Source of the DNA: Bacillota bacterium
GTDB lineage: Bacteria; Bacillota; Clostridia; Lachnospirales; Lachnospiraceae
Direction: 5' to 3'
Length of the DNA stretch: 64,000 bases
Assembly (NCBI GenBank): GCA_023398375.1
Contig: JAEWSH010000018.1
Coordinates: 116,759-180,758, forward strand
The number at the start of each line of letters is the position of its first letter. Position 1 is the stretch's first letter. The position numbers and the translations under genes are program-made. The notes below the pieces were generated by a model. The model did no database searches and was not told the DNA's origin. It saw nothing but the letters and a program-made list of their open reading frames with translations. Below are positions 34,230 through 44,049 of this stretch, piece after piece.

Positions 34230-35414
34230 ATGCTTACAAGTCTGGCACTTATTTTCTTATTAGGTCTTATGTTGGGAAGTATTTTTAACAAATTAAAGCT
34301 GCCGAGTTTACTCGGTATGATTATTACAGGTATGATTCTAAGTCCTTATGCATTGAATCTATTGGATTCGTCTATTTTGGAGATATCAGGAGATCTGCGG
34401 CAACTGGCCTTAGTTATTATTTTGACTAGAGCAGGATTATCGCTGGATATCGGTGACTTAAAAAAAGTAGGAAGACCTGCAGTACTCATGTGCTTTGTAC
34501 CAGCCTGTTTTGAAATCATAGGCGTGATATTTATTGCACCAAAGTTATTGGGAATAACGACCTTGGAAGCTGCCATTATGGGAAGTGTAATAGCAGCAGT
34601 TTCACCAGCTGTTGTTGTGCCGCGTATGATTAGATTGATGGAAGAAGGATACGGGACAGAAAGAAGCATTCCACAGTTGATTCTCGCAGGTGCATCCGTG
34701 GATGATGTATTCGTAATTGTATTATTTACAGCATTTACTTCACTGGCAACCGGAGAAGGTGTATCAGCAGTAAGCTTTTTGCAGATCCCGATTTCAATAG
34801 TCTTGGGAATTTTGATTGGAATAGTTTTGGGAATCGTATTAACTATATTTTTTAAAAAGGTTCATATGAGAGATTCTGTCAAGATACTGATTATTCTCAG
34901 CTTATCTTTTTTAGTAATTGAATTGCAGCATGAATTGGAAGGGATCGTGCCCGTCTCGGGATTACTTGCTATTATGAGTATGGGAATCGCCATTAATCAG
35001 AAATACAATATATTATCTCAAAGATTATCCGTAAAATACAGTAAATTATGGGTGGCAGCAGAGGTATTGTTATTCGTATTAGTGGGAGCAACAGTTGATC
35101 TGCAATATGCAGTAAAAGCAGGAAAAATGGCAGTCCTTCTGGTCATTGGTGCTTTGCTGTTCAGAATGGCCGGCGTTTATTGCTGTATGCTGAAAACTAA
35201 GTTGACTTCAAGAGAACGACTATTCTGCATGATTGCATATACACCGAAAGCAACAGTACAGGCAGCAATTGGATCCATTCCATTATCCATGGGTCTTGCT
35301 TGCGGACAGCAGGTCCTGACCGTTGCAGTATTATCAATTCTGATAACGGCACCTTTTGGTGCGATCTGCGTGGATAATCTATATAAGAAATTATTGAGTA
35401 AACAATCACTTTAA
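34230..35414 (+). CDS. CPA1-type cation:proton antiporter
   Basis: Membrane antiporter of 394 residues with about eleven hydrophobic segments covering the chain. FLLGLMLGSIFNKLKLPSLL and GMIITGMILSPYALNLL are the start of a Na_H_Exchanger domain. The acidic ion-binding core lies in LILAGASVDDVFVIVLFTAF, which holds the paired aspartates. The C-terminal regulatory domain of larger family members is absent. The ATG at 34230 follows AAAGGAG; an upstream ATG at 34185 overlaps the leader terminator. Two other cation transporters follow in the same direction. Confidence 0.9.
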   Translation: MLTSLALIFLLGLMLGSIFNKLKLPSLLGMIITGMILSPYALNLLDSSILEISGDLRQLALVIILTRAGLSLDIGDLKKVGRPAVLMCFVPACFEIIGVIFIAPKLLGITTLEAAIMGSVIAAVSPAVVVPRMIRLMEEGYGTERSIPQLILAGASVDDVFVIVLFTAFTSLATGEGVSAVSFLQIPISIVLGILIGIVLGIVLTIFFKKVHMRDSVKILIILSLSFLVIELQHELEGIVPVSGLLAIMSMGIAINQKYNILSQRLSVKYSKLWVAAEVLLFVLVGATVDLQYAVKAGKMAVLLVIGALLFRMAGVYCCMLKTKLTSRERLFCMIAYTPKATVQAAIGSIPLSMGLACGQQVLTVAVLSILITAPFGAICVDNLYKKLLSKQSL

Positions 35415-35550
35415 TAAAATACATGTGGGCCTTTACTACGATATGTATGTTGCTTTTTATAGTTACAGAAATAGGAATTAGTTTTTAGGGTGTCACATAA
35501 TTATAAGCTGAATAGTATAATTTAAGATTGCAAATGAAACATAAAAGGAC

Positions 35551-36192
35551 GTGATAAAAATAGTAGAATCTTTATTTACTGCTGTGGCACTCAGTATAGA
35601 CGCTTTTGCGATTGGATTATCTTATGGGATAAAAGATATTAAATTTTCTAAGGCAGTTATTTTCATTATAAGTTTTGTATCGGTATGTATTCTTGCTGTT
35701 TCGATGCTTTTAGGAAATATATTGGAAACATTTTTATCCAATAATCTGGCTGCTATTATTAGTTTTCTGATCTTACTTGGGTTAGGCTGTTCATTTCTGC
35801 TAGAGGGGTATGTAAAACAGCTGGCAGCAAAAAAAAGGAGAATGAATGAAGATGAACTGGCTCGTATAACAATTTCGAAATGGGGAATTGTAGTAAATAT
35901 TTTAGTGGACTGTGATGAAAAAGACACAGATGAGATAAAAAATATAACTTATAAGGAAGCGGTATATCTGGGGATTGCACTATCATTGGATTCACTTGGT
36001 GTGGGTTTCGGCAGTGCGATTGGAAATGTAAACTTTTTACAGGTGATCTGCTTTTCCTTCCTCTTTACAGTTATAGCAATGCCGTTTGGGATTTTTCTGG
36101 GTAAAAAATTTCAATTATATAGTGAAAATATAAGAACATTATGGATAAGCGGAACTATATTGATTATCCTTGGAATATCAAAACTAACATAG
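35551..36192 (+). CDS. MntP/YtaF-family membrane protein
   Basis: Membrane protein of 213 residues with six hydrophobic segments in two repeated halves. Each half has the acidic signature: VALSIDAFAIGLSYG and ALSLDSLGVGFGSAIG. This is the pattern of MntP manganese exporters and the related sporulation protein YtaF; the long central loop favours YtaF. The start is unclear: GTG at 35551 is only a base or two from AAAGGA, and no better codon is in frame. It lies between two cation transporters. Metal export is inferred from the family. Confidence 0.85.
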   Translation: MIKIVESLFTAVALSIDAFAIGLSYGIKDIKFSKAVIFIISFVSVCILAVSMLLGNILETFLSNNLAAIISFLILLGLGCSFLLEGYVKQLAAKKRRMNEDELARITISKWGIVVNILVDCDEKDTDEIKNITYKEAVYLGIALSLDSLGVGFGSAIGNVNFLQVICFSFLFTVIAMPFGIFLGKKFQLYSENIRTLWISGTILIILGISKLT

Positions 36193-36252
36193 AATATTCT
36201 TAACTTTAATATATATAGAGGGAAGGCAGGAAAAAGTAAGAGGATCAGGGGA

Positions 36253-37176
36253 ATGCCATTTGTTATATTACTGTTAAGTTTTGTAATTATTATAAAAAGT
36301 GCAGATTATTTAATTGATGCTGCGTCTGATTTGGCATATCACTTAGGAATTTCACCACTCATCATAGGGTTGACCGTAGTAGCCTTTGGAACGAGTGCGC
36401 CAGAGGCTTCTGTTAATATTTTTGCATCTTTGCATAATAGAAGTGATATTACAATTGGTAATATTGTTGGCAGCAATATTGTTAATATCGGTATTATCAT
36501 AGGAATAACGGCTATTCTTTTTACCATACAGGCCGATTGGTCAGCTATTCGTATCGATATTCCTTTTGCGTTTACGATCAGTATCGTATTTGCCCTTCTT
36601 GTAAAAGATGATTTATCGCGCAGCGACGGACTTATTCTTGGACTGTTGTTTTTTATCTATCTGAATTATTTATGGCTGACTGGAAAAGCAAGTTATGTTA
36701 AAAACGTTGAAGTACAAAAGCAAGATAGCGGTCTTGCTAGAATTTTATTTATGTTAGTGGTTGGATTAGCCGGAGTTATATCCGGCGGTTACCTGATTGT
36801 ACAGTCAGGGATAGCGATAGCAAAAATACTGGGAATGAGTGAAGCGTTTATCGGACTGTCGGTAATTGCATTTGGTACTTCTTTGCCTGAGCTAATTACC
36901 TGCCTTGTGGCATGCCGCAAGGAAAAAGATAGTATTGCAATCGGGAACATGGTCGGGAGCAACATATTCAACATTTTGTTTGTGTTATCGATTTCTTCTC
37001 TTATTTCACCCATTTCGTTCAACATTGGGATGATGTATGATGTTATCTTTATGATAATGCTGACATTTCTATTATTTGTTTTTTCTTATACAAGAAAAAA
37101 GGTTTCCCGTTTGGAAGGTATCTTCCTAGTCACTTTGTACGTTTTATATTTTTCATTTATTTACTTGCGTAGATAA
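36253..37176 (+). CDS. CaCA-family Na+/Ca2+ exchanger-like transporter
   Basis: Exchanger of 307 residues with about ten helices. Both alpha repeats are present: VVAFGTSAPEASVNIFA with GNIVGSNIVNIGIIIG in the first half, and VIAFGTSLPELITCLVA with GNMVGSNIFNILFVL in the second. The conserved glutamates sit in GTSAPE and GTSLPE. Length equals the YrbG group. GGGGA precedes the ATG. It is the third of three consecutive cation transporters, ending at a strong terminator. Confidence 0.92.
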   Translation: MPFVILLLSFVIIIKSADYLIDAASDLAYHLGISPLIIGLTVVAFGTSAPEASVNIFASLHNRSDITIGNIVGSNIVNIGIIIGITAILFTIQADWSAIRIDIPFAFTISIVFALLVKDDLSRSDGLILGLLFFIYLNYLWLTGKASYVKNVEVQKQDSGLARILFMLVVGLAGVISGGYLIVQSGIAIAKILGMSEAFIGLSVIAFGTSLPELITCLVACRKEKDSIAIGNMVGSNIFNILFVLSISSLISPISFNIGMMYDVIFMIMLTFLLFVFSYTRKKVSRLEGIFLVTLYVLYFSFIYLRR

Positions 37177-37199
37177 AACATAGATTTTTTAGAATATGG

Positions 37200-37244
37200 A
37201 TAGGTTACCATTGACAATTAATATGTTCAATGGTAACCTATTTA
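37200..37244 (+). terminator. Strong hairpin after the exchanger gene
   Basis: Arms 37200-37214 and 37227-37241 pair perfectly over 15 bp (ATAGGTTACCATTGA). The T run is short. Confidence 0.75.
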
Positions 37245-37334
37245 CGCGAGCAACGAGCCAAATACAAGCTTGCTTGCATTTGGCGACTGCCGCGATAACT
37301 TGAGAATACTCGCAAAGCGTATTTCTCATAGTTT
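37242..37334. repeat. Dispersed repeat cluster
   Basis: TTACGCGAGCAACGAGCC at 37242 is shared with positions near 32673 and 61260. It is followed by a GCCAAAT/ATTTGGC stem at 37257-37284 and by CGCAAAGCGTATTTCTCATA at 37311, the same palindrome as at 62405. No gene is present. Confidence 0.6.
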
Positions 37335-37638
37335 CAATAAGCGAAAGCGAGGAGTTTTTTTGTTAATTGTATCTTAATGGAAACCGTTAATTTTATGAGT
37401 TGGTAATGCAGGCAGCCTGATTTATTAAAAGGCTTTCTTTTTGTTACCATAATCCATGTAAGATGTGATAGGAATAGCGATATTGTATTTGTAACCTATG
37501 GGACATGTTTTTACATGGATATCTCATAGGTTTTTTTAATGCGTACCTCGCGGAAAGGAAGTAGTTGCTATGCAACCCGCTCGGGCGCGGAGAATATGCC
37601 AAGTCACATTCTTTATGCAATGATTAAGAGGAGATACA
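37335..37638 (+). other. Gene-free leader region before mutS2-like gene
   Basis: Two terminator-like stems are seen: AGCCT/AGGCT followed by T at about 37424-37443, and a longer one with arms 37493-37508 and 37515-37532 followed by seven T. A GTTGC/GCAAC stem lies near 37565. A small transcript or leader RNA is possible; I cannot name one. Confidence 0.4.
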
Positions 37639-39564
37639 ATGAATCATACATTTGAAATATTAGGATTTCAACAGATTATAGAACAGTTACAAACGTATGC
37701 CAATACGGCACAAGCAAAAGAAGAGATAAAGCAATTAGAGCCTTATCTGTCAGAATCAGAACTTCGGAAGAATATGCGTGATACCACACAGGCAAGATTG
37801 ATGCTGGATAAGATAGGTACACCACCGATACCAATTATGGAACATGTTGCAGAATATGTGGATCAGGCAGTAAAGGGAGAGCTGTTATCACCGGAGGATA
37901 TTGCAGGGATAGGAACTTTTTTAAGTGCAGTGAACCGACTGAAAGGCTATCTGGAGAGGGGAAAGGAACATCAGATAGCGATTGCATTTTATAGTGATAA
38001 TCTGGTTCCGATAAACGATGTGGCGGAAGAAATCGAACGTTCTATCCGGGATGGACGAATTGATGATTATGCATCCGGAACATTACGTGACATTAGAAGG
38101 GAAATACTCTTATTAGAAGAAAAATGTAAGAATAAAGCGGAAAATATTCTGCGTGTGAACCAATCCTATATGACAGAAGCTTTTGTGGTGAACCGGAATG
38201 GCAGAATCTGTGTACCGGTAAAAAAAGAATATAAGACAAAAATACAGGGAAGTGTGATTGATAAGTCCACAACTGGAAACACCTTATTTATAGAACCCGC
38301 TGCTGTGGCTAAGCTGCAAGAGGAACTGGAGCTATACCGGATTGAAGAGGACTGTGAGGAGCGTCGGATTCTATATTCGCTCATGAACATGATCGCAGAA
38401 CAGGAAGCAATCATCCGGGAAAATATCCGTATGATTGTCAAATTAGATTTTATCTTTGCCAAAGGAAAACTGAGTGCGGAAATGGCAGGAATCGAGCCGG
38501 AAATCAACACAGATAGAGTAATCATGCTGCAGGGAGCAAGGCATCCCATGCTAAAAAAAGAAGAATGTGTACCGCTGGATGTTATCATAGGAGAAGAGAA
38601 TACGGGCATGATCATTACCGGACCCAATACTGGTGGTAAGACGGTAGCAATCAAGACAATTGGACTCATGAGCCTGATGGCTTGTGCAGGGCTTCATATT
38701 CCTTGTATGAAAGCTAACATAACAATAAATAATCAAGTGTTATGTGATATTGGAGACGGACAGAATATTGCAGACAACTTATCTACTTTTTCTGCACACA
38801 TCAAGAATGTCATTTCGATACTGAAGGTAGTTACAGCCGAGAGTCTTGTCATATTGGATGAGCTTGGTTCCGGAACCGATCCGGCAGAGGGAATGGGAAT
38901 TGCAATTGCAATCTTAGAACGGCTGCGGCAGAGCAACTGTATCTTTTTGGCGACCACACATTACCCGGAAGTAAAGGAATATGCGACAGGGCATGTCGAG
39001 ATACTGAATGCCAGAATGGCCTTTGATAGAGAGAGCCTGAAGCCGCTTTACAGGCTGGAAGTAGGAAAAGCAGGAGAAAGCTGCGCGTTATATATTGCCA
39101 AGAGACTGGGGTTTCCAAACGAGATGCTACGAATGGCAGCGAAAGCCGCATATCAGTCGTCCGAGGATAAGTTTGACAGTTTAGTGAAGGAACTGATATT
39201 GGAGCAACAGGATACCGATCTTGAAAAGATAGCAGTACCAGGCATCAAAAAATATATTCCGGTAAAAAAGGATCTTGCAAAAGAAATTACTTTTGCAAGA
39301 GGGGACAGTGTAACAGTTTCACCTGGCAACCAGATTGGAATTGTAGTATCTGGGGCAGATAAGGAAGGAAATGTTCTGGTACAAGTGAAGAAGGAGAAAA
39401 AGCTTATCAACCACAAACGCCTGCAGTTAAAGGTGGCAGCCACAGAACTTTATCCGGAGGACTATGACTTCACAATCATCTTCGATACGGTTGAAAACCG
39501 CAAGGCAAGACACAAAATGGGAAAGAAATATCAAGGAGATCTAATGATTTTTACGGAGGAATAG
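37639..39564 (+). CDS. mutS2: MutS2-like ATPase without Smr domain
   Basis: DNA-binding ATPase of the MutS2 family, 641 residues against about 780 for full MutS2. The core (residues 1-300) has DIRREILLLEEKCKNKAENI and GNTLFIEPAAV. The ATPase shows Walker A GPNTGGKT (328-335), the FSAHIKN stretch, Walker B LVILDELGSGTDPAEG and the ATTHY switch. The C-terminal part is shortened and the Smr nuclease domain, with its LDLRG-type motif, is missing; the chain ends after a small beta domain. So it can bind and hydrolyse ATP but probably does not cut. It heads a four-gene run with MerR, a TrmO-UvrA fusion and a Gre factor. Confidence 0.9.
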   Translation: MNHTFEILGFQQIIEQLQTYANTAQAKEEIKQLEPYLSESELRKNMRDTTQARLMLDKIGTPPIPIMEHVAEYVDQAVKGELLSPEDIAGIGTFLSAVNRLKGYLERGKEHQIAIAFYSDNLVPINDVAEEIERSIRDGRIDDYASGTLRDIRREILLLEEKCKNKAENILRVNQSYMTEAFVVNRNGRICVPVKKEYKTKIQGSVIDKSTTGNTLFIEPAAVAKLQEELELYRIEEDCEERRILYSLMNMIAEQEAIIRENIRMIVKLDFIFAKGKLSAEMAGIEPEINTDRVIMLQGARHPMLKKEECVPLDVIIGEENTGMIITGPNTGGKTVAIKTIGLMSLMACAGLHIPCMKANITINNQVLCDIGDGQNIADNLSTFSAHIKNVISILKVVTAESLVILDELGSGTDPAEGMGIAIAILERLRQSNCIFLATTHYPEVKEYATGHVEILNARMAFDRESLKPLYRLEVGKAGESCALYIAKRLGFPNEMLRMAAKAAYQSSEDKFDSLVKELILEQQDTDLEKIAVPGIKKYIPVKKDLAKEITFARGDSVTVSPGNQIGIVVSGADKEGNVLVQVKKEKKLINHKRLQLKVAATELYPEDYDFTIIFDTVENRKARHKMGKKYQGDLMIFTEE

Positions 39565-39610
39565 CTGTGAAGCCGTAAGGCTGAACCGCAACAAATAGAA
39601 AGGATCGAAA

Positions 39611-40444
39611 ATGTTTAAAATAGGGGAATTTTCAAAGATTACACAGGTTTCGGTAAGGATGCTGCGCTATTATGATGAGAATCAGATTCTCGTACCGGAG
39701 AGGGTAGATGAGGCGACGGGATACCGTTTCTATGCAAGCGGGCAGATTGTCAAGGTGAATCGAATCATATTTCTAAGGAATCTTGGTTTCAATAGTGCAA
39801 AGATACGGGAATGTCTGGAAAACTGGGAGAGTAATAAGATACAGACAGATTTGGAATCCCAGGCAAAAGAAATAGAGCAGAGCATTCAGCAGGAACAGGA
39901 AAAATTAATACGTCTGCGGGCTTCTCTTTATGACCTTGAAAGGCAGCAATTACATCTCAATACGCAGATTGTAATAAAGTCACTGCCTGCCTGCCATGTA
40001 TTATCCGTCAGAAAAGTAATACCTGATTATTTTCATGAATGTGAATTATGGAAGGAACTGGAAGAGAAAATGCCGGATGCAGAGGGATTATCCTGTTTTT
40101 CGATCTATCATGATTTTGACTATAAAGAGCAGGATGTAGAGATAGAAGCTTGTGTGGTGGATGACGGAACGTATCAGTGCAAGAGAGGGGATATTGTGAA
40201 AAGACAAATCATGGCAGTTGCACGCGCAGCATGTTTTATGGTGTATGGACCGTATGAGAATATTGAAATCGCATATCGTGAATTTGGTATGTGGTTAGCG
40301 GAACATCCGGAATATCAGATGTGTGGAAAAAACAGACAAATATGTCATGTGAGCGCCTGTAATACAAATGATCCGGCAGAATATGTAACGGAAATACAAG
40401 TTCCAATCGTAATAGCAGACACCGATGTTTTAAAACCTGCTTGA
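39611..40444 (+). CDS. MerR-family regulator with GyrI-like ligand domain
   Basis: Transcription activator of 277 residues. The N-terminal winged helix reads FKIGEFSKITQVSVRMLRYY and ATGYRFYASGQ, followed by a dimer coiled coil (about 75-120). The C-terminal part, from QIVIKSLPACHVLSVRKVI, fits the GyrI/SOUL-like domain that in BmrR and relatives binds bulky cationic drugs. AAAGGA precedes the ATG. It lies 47 bases after the MutS2-like gene and 59 before the TrmO-UvrA fusion, so it probably senses a compound and controls those genes. Confidence 0.9.
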   Translation: MFKIGEFSKITQVSVRMLRYYDENQILVPERVDEATGYRFYASGQIVKVNRIIFLRNLGFNSAKIRECLENWESNKIQTDLESQAKEIEQSIQQEQEKLIRLRASLYDLERQQLHLNTQIVIKSLPACHVLSVRKVIPDYFHECELWKELEEKMPDAEGLSCFSIYHDFDYKEQDVEIEACVVDDGTYQCKRGDIVKRQIMAVARAACFMVYGPYENIEIAYREFGMWLAEHPEYQMCGKNRQICHVSACNTNDPAEYVTEIQVPIVIADTDVLKPA

Positions 40445-40490
40445 CTCTCACATGGTGTTATGGTTTAGGATGATGCTACCATGAAGAGAG
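40445..40490 (+). promoter_or_regulatory. Two-part inverted repeat before the TrmO-UvrA gene
   Basis: CTCTC (40445) pairs with GAGAG (40486-40490), and CATGGT (40451-40456) pairs with ACCATG (40478-40483). The structure fills the gap directly before the ribosome site, so it could be a regulator site or a translational hairpin. Confidence 0.5.
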
Positions 40491-40502
40491 AGAGGGAACA
40501 GG

Positions 40503-43500
40503 ATGTACGAATTAATACCTATTGGAAAAATGCAGTATGACGAAAAAAAAGGAATGATCTGTCTGGAGAAGACATACCATAAAGGGTTAAAATATCTCGA
40601 ATTATTCAGTCATATGATTGTATTTTTTACGGATGAGAAAGATAGTGCAAGGTTACAGGAGCAGGTATTTCAGATTTTATCAGTGGATGAAAAGGCAGGT
40701 ACGGTAGAATTTCTGCTAGGACAGTTACAGTATGATTGGTCAGCGTATCAAACAGTATTTGATATCAAGCCTTATTTTCCTTGTGAAGACCGTGTCAGAA
40801 AAAGTACTATATGTGATGAAAATAAAATAAAAATGATGCGTGTAGAACCTTGTGTAATTTTGAAGGGAGAATTCTATGAGACAACTCCAATAGGAAAAAT
40901 CGGAGTCAGTGAAGGAAAAAAATATATCGCATTACAGGAAGGAACAGATACTGTCCTGCAAATGGCCGCAAGCTGCTCCCATATTAAGATTATCTGGTGG
41001 TTTGATAAGTTCGACAGTAAGAAATACAGGAGATGTGTAACTTGCAATCCACCTTATGAGAATGCCGGGCGAACAGGGGTATTTGCATCACGTTCACCAG
41101 TAAGACCTAATCCCATTGCAATAACGACTGCCAAAATAACAAGGATCAACAATGAGCAGAGACAGATTTTTGTCAGTGAGATAGAAGCCTTCGATGGAAC
41201 ACCATGTATTGCATTACTGCCATATAAGGAAGAAAGTGATTTGAAAGATGATATATGTGTACCGGAATGGCTGGCACATTGGCCAAAGTGGCTGGATGAA
41301 AAGGACCAAGATGAACTTACGGGTGCTATGCGAATGAAAAAAACTGCATTGGAAATTTTTCTGGGGCAGCAGAAAGAACGTAACGGATCAGAAGAGAAAA
41401 AAAGCATTTTTTCCGATAAAAATCGAGATGGAAATAATAGCAGGATACCTACTGCCATAGAGATAAAAGGTGCGCGTGAAAATAACCTCAAAAATATTGA
41501 TTGTTCTGTTCCCTATCATAAGATTACAGCAGTAGTGGGCGTGAGCGGCAGTGGAAAATCCAGTCTGGTAAATGATACACTCTATGCAGAATGCCGCCGG
41601 AGGATGGATTTCTTAACAACAATGTCCGGAGAAATGAAGAGACCGGATATGGACAGTATGGATGGTACGATTCCGGCGGTTCTCTTATCACAGGGAGAAA
41701 TTCACAGGAACAGCCGTTCTACGGTAGGGACGTATTCCAATGCGTATGATTATCTGCGGAGCATTTTTGCTGCGGTCGGAATTCGGCACTGCCCTGTATG
41801 CGGTAATCCGGTGATGCCCATGACAGAAGAACAAATTATTCAAATACTTGATTCTTGCCAGGATGTAACCATATATGACCTTAAGAAGCAAAGAATAGAT
41901 AAAGGAAATCTGTCTGAACGTATTCATAAAGCGTTAAGGCGATCTGAAGGAGCAGTATATGCCAGTATCGGAGATGGGGATCAGCTGTTATTTCAGACAA
42001 CGCAGAAATGTTATGTATGTGATAAACTATTATACGAATTGACACCTTCTGCATTTCAGTACAGCAATCCGGAAAGTATGTGTCTGGTTTGTACTGGTCT
42101 GGGAGAGAAAACCGAGGTGGACATCAGCAAGCTGGTGGAACATCCTGATATGTCTATTCTGCAGGGAGCATCCTCATGGTGGGGAGAACTACAGCAATTT
42201 ATAGAATACCCTAATGCGAACTGGATGAAGGGTGAGGTCATAGGACTTGCAGAAAAAATGAATGTAGATCTGCGGCAGCCATGGCGTAAATTGCCGGAAG
42301 AATTCCGCCGGAAGGCAATCTATGGCAGTGATGGAGAAGAAGTCACGTTTGCATACCAGAATAAGAAGAATGGCAGAAAAGGAGAGATTACACGTCCTGT
42401 AGAGGGCGTTTATCATATTATTACGCGTTGCTGTTTGGAAAAAGGAAACCGGACCTTTTCCGAAAAATATACAAAGAAAGTGAAATGTGATTCCTGTGAC
42501 GGGGAGAAGCTAAATGCGGAAGGACGCTTGGTAACGATTGGAAACCGAAGATTTCCGGAAGCAGCCGCGCTGTCTTTTCGTATGATTGCTGATTGGTGCC
42601 TTGAACTGCCAGAAATTTTAACGAAATATCAACTTGCCAGTATCCGGGAACAGGTGCGCAGGCTGTACCAATTAAGTGTTATGGCAGAACAACTGGGAAT
42701 CGCATATTTACAATTGGACAGAGCAACGAACACACTGTCGGGAGGAGAAGCACAACGGTTAAAATATATGTCCATAATAAATCATGCTATGTCAGGCATG
42801 CTCTATGTTCTGGATGAACCATCAAAGGGTCTGCATCCCAAGGATTATGTGAAAGTGGCACGTACGATAGAAAAGCTAAGAGACAGCGGGAATACCATAG
42901 TAATGGTTGAACATAATACAGACATGATAGCAATTGCAGATCATATTATAGAAATCGGACCGGAAGCCGGAGAAAAAGGAGGCTGTTTAACCGGAGAAGG
43001 AGACTTTCAGGTAATGATACAGCACCGCGGCACCGAAATCAGCAGGTACCTTGGAAAAGAAAGAATAGAAAAAAGTTTTATAAAATGTAATCTTCAGGCA
43101 ATAAAGTGGTTACGTATTGTTGGAGGAAGTTATAACAATGTAAAAGATGTGGATGTATCGATTCCTATTGGTGCCATGACCTGCATCTGCGGTGTGAGTG
43201 GAAGTGGTAAATCAAGCTTGGTCAAAGGAGTCATCTACGAGGAATTGTCAAAACATATAGAGGAACATTCAAGTGCCGGAAGATGTAAAGAAATTGAGAA
43301 TGCAGACATATTTGAAAAAGTGATCATGGTAGATCAGACTTCCATTGGAAGAACACCGGCCTCTGTACCTGCGACATATATCGGAATCATGGATATGATC
43401 CGCAAAGTATTTGCAGCAGAGGCACATGCAGCAGAACAAAAATTTACGGTATCGGCATTCAGTTTTAATGGAAAAGAAGGACAATGCGATCATTGCAATG

Positions 43501-44036
43501 GGAATGGTAAGGTTAAGGCAAAATATGCGGAAGATATCTGGCTTACTTGTCCTGTCTGTCAGGGAAAGCGTTATAAGCATTCCATCTTGGAGGTCATGTA
43601 TCAGGAAAAGAATATCGCAGATATACTCGAATTCAGCATAGATGAGGCATATGGATTCTTTTCACAGATGAAAGATATCAGAAAATCATTAGCTATCTTA
43701 CAGGAAGTAGGGCTTGGCTACCTGAGACTTGGCCAAAGCGCCACGACACTATCAGGCGGAGAGGCTTCCAGATTGAAACTTGCGAAGGAATTAATTGTCT
43801 ACAATACAAAAAACACATTATTTCTATTTGATGAGCCAACGACCGGATTACACTTTTCAGATATTGATAACTTACATCGACTTTTCCGCAGGTTAATTGA
43901 GGAAGGCAATACGGTCATCATGATTGAACATAACAAACAGATGTGTGGGCATTGCGATTGGGTAATTGAACTTGGACCTGGCGCGGCAGAGGATGGCGGA
44001 CAGGTAATAAAACAGGAAAAGATAAGGTATTCATAA
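40503..44036 (+). CDS. Fusion of two TrmO-like domains with a UvrA-like double ATPase
   Basis: Protein of 1177 residues with three parts. Residues 1-110 resemble a degenerate TrmO/TsaA barrel (LKYLELFSHMIVFF). Residues 118-260 are a second, better-kept TrmO-like domain with FASRSPVRPNPIAITTAKI (Arg197 in RSPVRPN) and CVPEWLAHWPKWL. Residues 320-1177 are UvrA-like: Walker A GVSGSGKSS at 346 and 897, LSGGE at 745 and 1083, LDEPSKGLH and FDEPTTGLH, zinc modules with Cys503/506/527/530 and Cys995/998/1016/1019. The segment that binds UvrB in true UvrA is strongly reduced, as in UvrA2-type proteins, so nucleotide-excision with UvrB is unlikely. TrmO proper methylates t6A37 in tRNA with SAM. The gene follows a drug-type MerR regulator and precedes a Gre factor by 14 bases. 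Confidence 0.9.
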   Translation: MYELIPIGKMQYDEKKGMICLEKTYHKGLKYLELFSHMIVFFTDEKDSARLQEQVFQILSVDEKAGTVEFLLGQLQYDWSAYQTVFDIKPYFPCEDRVRKSTICDENKIKMMRVEPCVILKGEFYETTPIGKIGVSEGKKYIALQEGTDTVLQMAASCSHIKIIWWFDKFDSKKYRRCVTCNPPYENAGRTGVFASRSPVRPNPIAITTAKITRINNEQRQIFVSEIEAFDGTPCIALLPYKEESDLKDDICVPEWLAHWPKWLDEKDQDELTGAMRMKKTALEIFLGQQKERNGSEEKKSIFSDKNRDGNNSRIPTAIEIKGARENNLKNIDCSVPYHKITAVVGVSGSGKSSLVNDTLYAECRRRMDFLTTMSGEMKRPDMDSMDGTIPAVLLSQGEIHRNSRSTVGTYSNAYDYLRSIFAAVGIRHCPVCGNPVMPMTEEQIIQILDSCQDVTIYDLKKQRIDKGNLSERIHKALRRSEGAVYASIGDGDQLLFQTTQKCYVCDKLLYELTPSAFQYSNPESMCLVCTGLGEKTEVDISKLVEHPDMSILQGASSWWGELQQFIEYPNANWMKGEVIGLAEKMNVDLRQPWRKLPEEFRRKAIYGSDGEEVTFAYQNKKNGRKGEITRPVEGVYHIITRCCLEKGNRTFSEKYTKKVKCDSCDGEKLNAEGRLVTIGNRRFPEAAALSFRMIADWCLELPEILTKYQLASIREQVRRLYQLSVMAEQLGIAYLQLDRATNTLSGGEAQRLKYMSIINHAMSGMLYVLDEPSKGLHPKDYVKVARTIEKLRDSGNTIVMVEHNTDMIAIADHIIEIGPEAGEKGGCLTGEGDFQVMIQHRGTEISRYLGKERIEKSFIKCNLQAIKWLRIVGGSYNNVKDVDVSIPIGAMTCICGVSGSGKSSLVKGVIYEELSKHIEEHSSAGRCKEIENADIFEKVIMVDQTSIGRTPASVPATYIGIMDMIRKVFAAEAHAAEQKFTVSAFSFNGKEGQCDHCNGNGKVKAKYAEDIWLTCPVCQGKRYKHSILEVMYQEKNIADILEFSIDEAYGFFSQMKDIRKSLAILQEVGLGYLRLGQSATTLSGGEASRLKLAKELIVYNTKNTLFLFDEPTTGLHFSDIDNLHRLFRRLIEEGNTVIMIEHNKQMCGHCDWVIELGPGAAEDGGQVIKQEKIRYS

Positions 44037-44049
44037 GGGGGTATATTAA

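Noticed and set aside
34081..34263. A 60-codon plus-strand frame before the cation antiporter
   Set aside because: It runs across the leader terminator into the antiporter ribosome site and has no ribosome site of its own.
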